Shown: piece after piece, positions 1 to 6,452 of the stretch
Layout of the letters: each line of letters starts with the position of its first letter
How positions within the stretch are numbered: the stretch's first letter is position 1
Assembly: GCA_028691175.1 (NCBI GenBank)
Contig: JAQUZU010000065.1
Span: 1 to 7,799 of the forward strand
From: Candidatus Kapaibacterium sp.
Lineage (GTDB): Bacteria; Bacteroidota; Ignavibacteria; Kapaibacteriales; UBA2268
Reading direction: 5' to 3'
DNA length: 7,799 nucleotides
Position numbers and translations under genes: made by a program
The notes under the pieces: model-generated
Seen by the model: the letters and a program-made list of their open reading frames with translations, nothing else
What the model was told of the DNA's origin: nothing
The model's database searches: none

Positions 1-531
1 GACGCTTGGTTCGAGTGCTCAGGCGGTGGAACGGGACATCCTTTCGGCACATCCGGCAAAGGCTCATACGTACAGGATCCGACCGAACTAAATAACGCAG
101 GCGGCTACGGCGGCGGAAGCGGCCATAAGCAGTCAACAAAAGGCGGCGGCGGCGGATATGCTACTGCAGGACTTCAGTCGAACGACTTCAACGCCGGCAG
201 AATTAACGGTAATGTTATGGTCGTGCCTATCGCAGGCGGTTCGGGTGGCGCAAGCGGTAATCCGCAGGGCGCAGGCAATTGTTCAGGCAGTGGTGGCGGA
301 GGTGGTGGTGCAATTCGCATTGCCGGAAATAATATTTCAACCTTATATATAAAGGCAGATGGTGCCAACGGCGACGACGGCGACAAGAACACCGACGGCG
401 GAGGAGGTTCGGGCGGTCATATCGGTATCTTTGCAAAGGGCAAAGTTGAACAGGTTCGCTCGTCTGTTTTGGGCGGTATGTCCGGTAACTCCGGTGCTCG
501 CAGTGGCTCAGGCCGTATCCGCATTGATGCG
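1..531 (+). repeat. Glycine-rich low-complexity head encoded by GGN codon runs
   Basis: By hand count about 53 of the first 180 residues are glycine. Codon runs include (GGC)4-GGA at 142-156 and six consecutive glycine codons at 292-309. Between the glycine clusters are short alternating hydrophobic strands (AIRIAG, HIGIFAKG, RIRIDA) spaced about 30-35 residues apart, so the region looks like rungs of a glycine-rich beta-helix rather than disordered spacer. The fold is inference. The same composition produces spurious proline- or arginine-rich reading frames on the other strand and in other frames. Confidence 0.75.
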
Positions 532-3500
532 ACCGAAACAGGTAACGGCGTTGTTTCATACCCGCCTGACGCAGTCAGCAATTTCAAAGCTTTTACTACC
601 GACACTACAAGTTGGGTTAAACGCAATTGCAAATTAAATATTTACCCTAACGGTAGACGAAACTTAACCATGTACTACAAAGGCCAATCTGAAAGCAACT
701 GGACTCTTGTTCCTCTTTCAACTATAGATACACCTACTTCTGCAGAAAGAAATTTAGAATTAACCGGGCAAGACAGCGTATATTATGTAGTTGTTGGTTC
801 TGCAGACGCCATATTGAGTTCGGGGCTTGTGGCGCCGTTTCGCATAGATTCATGCCAATACCAAACACTCCCGTTCTTATCTCAAGCGGCGACCAATATT
901 CTCCGCATAGCGAAATACCCGTTAATCACCGGCGACACTGCTTCATTTATTGATGGCGGCTTACATTGCTTCGGAAAATTAACGCGCGACACGATCATAA
1001 TCAAAAACGAGGGCGAAGCTCCGCTCGAATTGCATTTAGAAGATGCATCTTTCCGCGATGGCGTACCGGGCTTCGAGTTCGAACCCAAAGAGGAATCTTT
1101 TGTCGCTGTGGGCGATTCCATTGAAATTTATACGGCTTATACAATGCAGTATGATGTAACCGGATTAGTTAGCGACGTTCTTTTAATCCCGACCAACGAC
1201 CCCGATCACCCTACTTGGAATGTAACCTGCGAAGCAAGTATCACTCCAAAATCTGTTGATTTCGTACAAGATGACGAAATTATTGAGGAAATCAATTTCG
1301 GTACTCTGTGTGTCGGCACGGAAAACACTACCAAGCAGGTAACAATCAGGAACAATACAATTATCGATATGATACTTGAGCACGCTAATTTCTCCGCCGG
1401 AAGTCTGTTTTTTGCTACAATTTCTAATCCGAATCTGCCGGCGAACGACACTGTAAATATTGATGTTACTCTGACGCCAGCGGCTCAAACCGGATTATTT
1501 GTCGATACGCTTTATTTATTCACGGATGATTGCCAATATTCCGCTGCGAAATTAATCGTAACGGCAAATATCGATAATTCAAAATTAGAGTTCTCGGAAA
1601 ACCCGTTAGTCTTCGGTGAAATCTGCGAAGGCGAAATTGTATCGCGGAAAATCAATCTCCGCAATCCTTCAGATATAGACTACGACACGCACTATCTATT
1701 CGCCGATATGCCATGGATTTCTGCTTCATTTGACGCCGATTCCACAATCAAAGCACATGATTCTGTCAGCGTAACGGTTACGATCAACACGACCGGACTC
1801 GCGGACGGACTTTATACGGCGAACTTAACTTTCGAGAATTTGACTTGTCCTATGGAGCACAATTTAGAAGCCATGGTTACGATTCGCCACGCAACTTCTG
1901 ATGTTGCAAGCAGTTACGACTTTGGATATGTGCAAGTAGGTTTCTCGCAAACTACCGACATCACGCTTACCAATACCGGTGCAACTCCGCTATACTTTGA
2001 CGAACTGCCGACTGTAAATCCGCCATTTAGTGTTGAATCTTCTGTTCCGGCACTTCCGATTTACGTACATCCCGGCGAGCAAATTGTTTTCAACGTAAAA
2101 TATTCCCCGATCGAGTCCGGCAATTTTGCGGATTCATTAATCATACTTTCGCTCGGAAACGGCACTGCCTGCGGTCAGCGAAAAGCGATATATCTTTTGG
2201 GCAACGCTTCCGAGCCGAGCGTGGTATTATCGACATATTCAGCAGATTTCGGCGTGATTGCCAACTGCCAAATTAAAACCGACACGATTTTCCTGAAAAA
2301 TATCGGTCTATACCCCGTTCATATTGAAAGTGCAGAAATCACCGGCACCGGTGCTTCATCTTTCCAGGTAAATGTGCTTGCACCTTATGATTTGGCACCT
2401 TCTGACTCGACACCATACATCGTAACTTTCGACGGCAATATTATGCCGGAAGGAGTAAAAACAGCGACACTGGAATTCACCGGTTCGATTATACTTCCAA
2501 AGACGGAACTTCATGGCGAAAACGAAACAATACATCTCGCTTTCGAGCCTGAAACACCGGTAAATCTCGGAGGAATTCCGGTCGGAGAAAGCAGAATTAT
2601 TCCCGTAAATCTTACGAATAACGGCAAATTGCCGATAAGTATTCACTCAATTAATGCAAGCGGGGCAACTGTTTCACCGGAAACAATGCAACTAAATTCA
2701 GGCGAAACAAAAGAACTGAGCGTCTCTTTCATAATGGAAAATGCAGGGAACAAAACGATTACTGTTTCATGCACAATTTCAGATCCTTGCGGAGAAACTC
2801 GCCAAGTTGTAATTAATGCAGTCGGACTCGAAGGCGACGTAACCTACAGTCCTACAACGGACTTCGGTGTTCTTGCACCATGCGAAAGCATAGTACAGGA
2901 CTTCGTAATCACCAATTCCGGCGAAGCAAATGTAATACTTAATTCTGCGGCTATCTCCGGCACAAACGCCGATTTATTTACGATTACGAGTGCAATTGAT
3001 TATCCGGTTACGCTCGCACCGACTGAATCGCAGACAATTTCAATAGAGTTCTCTCCGGAAAAAGTCGGCGACGACGGCATAAAAACAGCAGACCTCACTT
3101 GCAACATGACAATCAACCAAAAATCGGTCGATTTAGTAACAACTTTGCGTGGCGAACGCCGCACAAGTTTGATAACTCCTACCGGCACAATTACTTTTGA
3201 CCGCACGCGTGAAGGCACTACTGCAAAATCAGTGCTCGTGCTGCAAAATAACGGCGAGGGCGACGTAATAATCTCCGGCACCTCACCACTTACGGGTAAC
3301 GGTGCGGCACTTTTCGCCATTAATCCGGCAATTGCAGGCATTACTTTGCCGAGCGGAGGCAGTTCTCAATTCGAGATCTCGTTTAGCCCGACTGAAGTCG
3401 GTACGTACAGTGCTTCGTTCATGATTTATTATTCGGCGAAAGGATGTCCGGACAGTTTGCTTATCGTTCTAAACGGAAGTTGCGCTCCGGCTACGATTGT

Positions 3501-4218
3501 ACATTTGCGTCTGCCGAACATTCCGGAAATCGATCCTGCGGCAGATTATTTGAATATTCCGCTTTACGCATATTGCGAAAATTCGGAGGGCGGAGAAGTT
3601 CTCTCGAATATTTCAATAGATGCCGAAATCGACATAAATGGGACTGTTTTCCTGCCGAAATCGATTACTCCGAGCGATCACGCGATGCAGAATTCTATAG
3701 CTTTAGACATTCGAAAGATAACTTTACAGTTACGAAATCTGATAATCACTCCGGAAGAAACTATTGTTGCGACAATTTCCGGTACTCCGTTGCTCGGCAA
3801 TGCGAAGTATTCGGCGATGACTATTACAAACGCTTCAACGGCAAACACAGTTGAAATTTCTGAAATTATCCCGCAAAACGGCTCGCTTTCGTTCAAGATT
3901 TGCGAAAACGGCGACGACAGACTACTCGAATATTCGGTTCCGCTGAGTGTAAAAATCAGTCCGAACCCGCCAAGCGACAACCTTATTCATATTTCGGTTT
4001 CGTCGCTCGAAGCCGGCAAACACTTGCTCACGATCGTAAATTCACTCGGTCAGGCGGTATATACTTCCGATTTCATCGTAACTCGCGGGCAGAAATCGGA
4101 CAATTCGAATACATTCGAGGCTCAAATCGAGACAACCAACTTCCCGAGCGGTGCGTATATTTTACGCGTCGAAGGTCCGAGTACAACTGCTGTTCAACGT
4201 TTGCAAATTATAAAATAG
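1..4218 (+). CDS. Large T9SS-secreted multidomain surface protein, 5'-partial
   Basis: The frame is open from base 1 to the TAG at 4216-4218, giving 1405 residues; the true start and any signal peptide lie upstream. The Met at 217 is internal, because the glycine-rich coding runs straight through it. Domains, numbered from the first codon in the window: glycine-rich region about 1-177; uncharacterised beta-rich segment about 186-300; eight tandem HYDIN/ASPM-like Ig-type repeats about 315-1163, recognised by recurring FG..x..G, V.L.N.G and late 'G.Y...L' strand patterns; a beta-rich, possibly cohesin-like domain about 1164-1304; a type A T9SS sorting domain about 1308-1405. The protein is therefore probably exported across the outer membrane and anchored or released, with an adhesive or structural role. 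That role is inference; no catalytic motif is visible. It sits 12 bases upstream of an OmpA-family gene on the same strand. Secretion class is well supported; specific function is unknown. Confidence 0.9.
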   Translation, partial: DAWFECSGGGTGHPFGTSGKGSYVQDPTELNNAGGYGGGSGHKQSTKGGGGGYATAGLQSNDFNAGRINGNVMVVPIAGGSGGASGNPQGAGNCSGSGGGGGGAIRIAGNNISTLYIKADGANGDDGDKNTDGGGGSGGHIGIFAKGKVEQVRSSVLGGMSGNSGARSGSGRIRIDATETGNGVVSYPPDAVSNFKAFTTDTTSWVKRNCKLNIYPNGRRNLTMYYKGQSESNWTLVPLSTIDTPTSAERNLELTGQDSVYYVVVGSADAILSSGLVAPFRIDSCQYQTLPFLSQAATNILRIAKYPLITGDTASFIDGGLHCFGKLTRDTIIIKNEGEAPLELHLEDASFRDGVPGFEFEPKEESFVAVGDSIEIYTAYTMQYDVTGLVSDVLLIPTNDPDHPTWNVTCEASITPKSVDFVQDDEIIEEINFGTLCVGTENTTKQVTIRNNTIIDMILEHANFSAGSLFFATISNPNLPANDTVNIDVTLTPAAQTGLFVDTLYLFTDDCQYSAAKLIVTANIDNSKLEFSENPLVFGEICEGEIVSRKINLRNPSDIDYDTHYLFADMPWISASFDADSTIKAHDSVSVTVTINTTGLADGLYTANLTFENLTCPMEHNLEAMVTIRHATSDVASSYDFGYVQVGFSQTTDITLTNTGATPLYFDELPTVNPPFSVESSVPALPIYVHPGEQIVFNVKYSPIESGNFADSLIILSLGNGTACGQRKAIYLLGNASEPSVVLSTYSADFGVIANCQIKTDTIFLKNIGLYPVHIESAEITGTGASSFQVNVLAPYDLAPSDSTPYIVTFDGNIMPEGVKTATLEFTGSIILPKTELHGENETIHLAFEPETPVNLGGIPVGESRIIPVNLTNNGKLPISIHSINASGATVSPETMQLNSGETKELSVSFIMENAGNKTITVSCTISDPCGETRQVVINAVGLEGDVTYSPTTDFGVLAPCESIVQDFVITNSGEANVILNSAAISGTNADLFTITSAIDYPVTLAPTESQTISIEFSPEKVGDDGIKTADLTCNMTINQKSVDLVTTLRGERRTSLITPTGTITFDRTREGTTAKSVLVLQNNGEGDVIISGTSPLTGNGAALFAINPAIAGITLPSGGSSQFEISFSPTEVGTYSASFMIYYSAKGCPDSLLIVLNGSCAPATIVHLRLPNIPEIDPAADYLNIPLYAYCENSEGGEVLSNISIDAEIDINGTVFLPKSITPSDHAMQNSIALDIRKITLQLRNLIITPEETIVATISGTPLLGNAKYSAMTITNASTANTVEISEIIPQNGSLSFKICENGDDRLLEYSVPLSVKISPNPPSDNLIHISVSSLEAGKHLLTIVNSLGQAVYTSDFIVTRGQKSDNSNTFEAQIETTNFPSGAYILRVEGPSTTAVQRLQIIK
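943..3489 (+). repeat. Array of eight HYDIN/ASPM-like (choice-of-anchor D type) domain repeats
   Basis: Protein-level tandem repeats of about 100-110 residues, diverged at the DNA level. Approximate base ranges: R1 943-1242, R2 1255-1578, R3 1579-1884, R4 1897-2214, R5 2215-2526, R6 2527-2832, R7 2833-3162, R8 3163-3489. Each carries an early strand usually ending in FG, then a strand of the type V.L.N/KN.G, a central P/L-rich part, a strand of the type I.F.P or V.V.. followed by G.....L, a turn, and a closing hydrophobic strand (as in IYLLGN, VVINAVG, LIVLNGS). This matches the Ig-like ASPM/SPD-2/Hydin family common in large secreted bacterial proteins. Cysteines occupy only two recurrent positions, one after the FG and one in the last hairpin; see findings. 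Confidence 0.82.
3490..3912 (+). other. Beta-rich domain before the sorting signal, possibly cohesin-like
   Basis: Residues about 1164-1304 of the large protein differ from the preceding repeats. They begin with a proline-flanked strand pair (VHLRLPNIPEI, then LNIPLYA), continue through strands around ISIDAEIDI, and contain ATISGTPLLGN followed by AMTI. That order resembles cohesin-type beta-sandwiches found just before sorting domains in secreted proteins of this lineage. A short GSLSFKICENGDDRLL segment closes it. The cohesin assignment is from pattern memory only; an ordinary Ig-like domain is the alternative. Confidence 0.35.
3922..4215 (+). other. Type IX secretion system type A C-terminal sorting domain
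   Basis: The last 98 residues of the large protein carry the usual order of this domain: the SPNP motif near its start (residues 1320-1323), a strand LLTIVNSLGQAVY with the characteristic LGQ.V turn, a strand of the form F...I.T..FPSGAYILRV, and a final V.RLQIIK strand ending at the stop codon. In Bacteroidota and relatives this domain directs proteins already in the periplasm through the T9SS translocon, after which it is usually cleaved. It implies that the host has T9SS machinery elsewhere; none is in this window. Confidence 0.9.
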
Positions 4219-4224
4219 AAAGGA
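4219..4224 (+). promoter_or_regulatory. Ribosome binding site of the OmpA-family gene
   Basis: AAAGGA begins directly after the TAG stop of the upstream gene and ends 6 bases before the ATG at 4231. It fixes the start of the downstream gene, which is also supported by a signal peptide beginning at that Met. The 12-base gap leaves no room for a separate promoter outside coding sequence and supports co-transcription. Confidence 0.75.
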
Positions 4225-4230
4225 ATCAAC

Positions 4231-6354
4231 ATGAAAAAATATATTTTATCGCTCGCAATCGCTGCCGGTTTGCTCGGTTCGACACCTACTAACGCACAGA
4301 CTTTCCGCGAACCGGTCAATTACATCGGCGGATATTTGCACTATAATCTCAACCTGCACAGTGCCGACTTCAGTGCCCTGCCGGGATATTTCAGTTGCTG
4401 TCCGAAGTTCGAAAGTGGCTCCGGCAGCGGCTTCAGCATCGGCGGGCTGTTCGAAATTCCTCTCGAAGAGAAGTTTTTCCTCGGTATCCGGTTGGGCTAT
4501 TCCGTGCTGAATGCGGAATTAACTCGCGAAGAAATTATAGGCAATTCACTTGATTTGAGGGGCGGAACCGATCGTGTAAATGTAAAATATTCGATTGATT
4601 CGAAACTTTCTGCTATTGCGATTGAACCGCAGATTTCCTATAATTTCTGGGATAATTTCACCGGTTCGCTGGGATTGAAGGGCGACATCATGACAACGAA
4701 AAAATTTAGTCAGAGTGAAGAAATTCAGTCGCCGGCAAACGTTGTTTTCAAAGAGAACGGACAACGGACTCGCACGGCATATGCGGACGAAGATATTCCG
4801 GACGCAAAATCATTTATGACTTTTTTGACGCTCGGCGTAAGTTATAACTTCAAACTTGAAAGCGGGCTGCTAATCTCGCCGGAGGTTCGCTACGAACTTC
4901 CGCTTTACAGTCTGTCGAGCGTTTCGTGGAAGCCTTCGGCTTTGAATTTGGGGCTTGCGGCACGCGTTCCGCTCCGCCCAAGCGTTCGTGAAACCTACGA
5001 TTCTACCTTTGTAACTCGTGATACTACGATCAAGCTTGTCCGCGTGCTAACAAATTCGACGCCGCAACTTGCCGGTCAATCGACGGAAAAATCCACGATC
5101 GAATACGACGATTACACACTAAATCGCACCGATATTTTCGAGCATTACACATTAGAAACTCTCTCGCTTCCGGCTCCTCCAAAGGTTGACCTGACGGTTC
5201 GCGGAATCGACGCCGCCGGCAGTTACACCGATCTGACTCAACTAGTTATAGAAGAAGTGGCGACAGAAGAGTCATTCCCGTTACTTCCACAGGTATTTTT
5301 CCCGAATGGTAGTGACAAAATCGCAGGGATTAATCTGATTAGCGAAAACGAAACTGCATCTTTCACGACTGATTCTCTCGAATGGGACGCAGTGAAGATA
5401 TACGCAGATGTTCTGAACATAGTCGGCAAGCGCATGCTGGAAAATCCTAAGGCAAAACTAACGATAACGGGCTGCAACAACGACACCGAAATCGAAAACG
5501 GCAACCTCGAACTAAGCGAAAACCGCGCGAAAGCAGTCAAGAATTATCTGACAAATACTTGGAAAATCGCTTCAAACCGCCTCATAATCGAGAAGAGAAA
5601 TCTGCCTGAAAACGCTGCTAACAACAAGCGTCCGCAGGGACTTGAGGAAAATCGCCGCGTCGACCTCTCGAGCAACAATGCGGAAATCTTGCGACCGATT
5701 ACTCTGAGCGAAATTCGACGCACGGCAAATCCGCCGATTGTACGACTGATTTCGAAAGTTGAAACCGAAGACCGCGCTCTGCAAAACTGGGACATCACAA
5801 TCTCGCAGCAAGGGCAAACGCTGCGTCGCTACAATGGCTACGGTTATCCGGATTCGATTGACTGGACTGTAGAAGTGCTGCCTGTACCAATGAACGATTC
5901 GCCGACAAAGGCTACTCTCATTGCACGCGATACATATAATCAAGCCGGCGAGGACACTGAAACCATTTCAATCGAGCAAAAAACGATTCGCCGTAAGCAA
6001 GTGGAAATGCTTGGCGATAAACGACTTGACCGATTCTCACTGATACTTTTCGACTATGATAAATCCGATGTGCCGGAACGTCAGGCATCACTGATTAAAG
6101 AAATCAAATCGAAGATTCAGCCGAACAGCAAAGTTGTAATTTCCGGCTTTACCGACCTAACAGGCGATAAAGCATATAACAAACGACTTGCAAAACAGCG
6201 TGCCGAAAACATCATGAATGCACTCGGCGTTTCCAACGCACAAACCGAAGTCATTTCTGTCGGTGGCGAATACGAACTTCACGACAATTCGACTCCGGCC
6301 GGACGCAGCCTCTCGCGAACTGTCCGCGTAGTGATCGAAACGCCGGTGAAATAG
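4231..6354 (+). CDS. OmpA-family outer membrane protein with beta-barrel and two OmpA-like domains
   Basis: 707 residues. A Sec signal peptide covers residues 1-22 (MKK, hydrophobic core, likely cut after TNA). Residues about 24-248 show alternating beta strands and turns of a small outer-membrane barrel, ending near LNLGLAARVPL; C56-C57 sit in an early loop. A linker with DST..TRDTT follows. A first OmpA-like domain spans about 355-481, with LSENRAKAV (R432) and a closing ENRRV. A beta-rich bridge lies at about 488-583. A second, more canonical OmpA-like domain spans about 605-704, with FDYDKSDV, GFTD (D642), LAKQRAEN (R657) and a closing SRTVRV. The family tethers the outer membrane to peptidoglycan through diaminopimelate contacts by the conserved Asp and Arg. 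The gene follows the T9SS-cargo gene by 12 bases and ends just before a terminator, so it is probably last in the operon. It may have only a general envelope role. Confidence 0.9.
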   Translation: MKKYILSLAIAAGLLGSTPTNAQTFREPVNYIGGYLHYNLNLHSADFSALPGYFSCCPKFESGSGSGFSIGGLFEIPLEEKFFLGIRLGYSVLNAELTREEIIGNSLDLRGGTDRVNVKYSIDSKLSAIAIEPQISYNFWDNFTGSLGLKGDIMTTKKFSQSEEIQSPANVVFKENGQRTRTAYADEDIPDAKSFMTFLTLGVSYNFKLESGLLISPEVRYELPLYSLSSVSWKPSALNLGLAARVPLRPSVRETYDSTFVTRDTTIKLVRVLTNSTPQLAGQSTEKSTIEYDDYTLNRTDIFEHYTLETLSLPAPPKVDLTVRGIDAAGSYTDLTQLVIEEVATEESFPLLPQVFFPNGSDKIAGINLISENETASFTTDSLEWDAVKIYADVLNIVGKRMLENPKAKLTITGCNNDTEIENGNLELSENRAKAVKNYLTNTWKIASNRLIIEKRNLPENAANNKRPQGLEENRRVDLSSNNAEILRPITLSEIRRTANPPIVRLISKVETEDRALQNWDITISQQGQTLRRYNGYGYPDSIDWTVEVLPVPMNDSPTKATLIARDTYNQAGEDTETISIEQKTIRRKQVEMLGDKRLDRFSLILFDYDKSDVPERQASLIKEIKSKIQPNSKVVISGFTDLTGDKAYNKRLAKQRAENIMNALGVSNAQTEVISVGGEYELHDNSTPAGRSLSRTVRVVIETPVK

Positions 6355-6390
6355 CCGATCATTGCAAATAAGATTGCAGTATAAATTTCC

Positions 6391-6427
6391 GAGGGGAACG
6401 AAAATAATTCGCTCCCCTCTTTTTTTT
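6391..6427 (+). terminator. Rho-independent terminator after the OmpA-family gene
   Basis: The left arm at 6391-6402 (GAGGGGAACGAA) pairs with 6408-6419 (TTCGCTCCCCTC): 12 positions with one A-C mismatch and a 5-base AATAA loop. Eight T residues follow at 6420-6427. It lies 36 bases past the stop codon at 6354. On the opposite strand the hairpin is followed by GGAAATTTAT rather than a T run, so it should work mainly for the + strand transcript, although its position between convergent genes allows weak two-way use. Confidence 0.9.
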
Positions 6428-6452
6428 AATCATCTCTTGTTCGTGAAAAATT

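Noticed and set aside
217..219. ATG as the start of the large protein
   Set aside because: The reading frame is open upstream to base 1 with the same glycine-rich composition, there is no ribosome binding site, and no signal peptide follows it.
158..637. Several overlapping open frames on both strands in the glycine-rich region
   Set aside because: They are shadows of GGN-rich coding sequence: low-complexity Pro, Arg or Ala proteins without ribosome sites or recognisable domains.
3444..4292. Two + strand open frames of about 130 residues overlapping gene 1 and the start of gene 2
   Set aside because: They overlap a well-supported frame with clear domain content, and their translations are rich in Arg and Ser with no family resemblance.
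4231..6354. OmpA-family protein as a core T9SS component (PorE-like)
   Set aside because: It has an N-terminal barrel and two OmpA domains, without the repeat domains expected of PorE. Being next to a T9SS cargo gene does not make it part of the machine.
6361..6380. Small inverted repeat (TGCAA...TTGCA) between the OmpA-family stop and the terminator
   Set aside because: Only 5 strong pairs plus a wobble and an A-T pair around a 6-base loop. It is too weak to call a terminator or operator beside the much stronger hairpin that follows.
6391..6427. Fully bidirectional terminator serving both convergent genes
   Set aside because: The minus-strand reading lacks a T run after the hairpin, so only the + direction is well supported.
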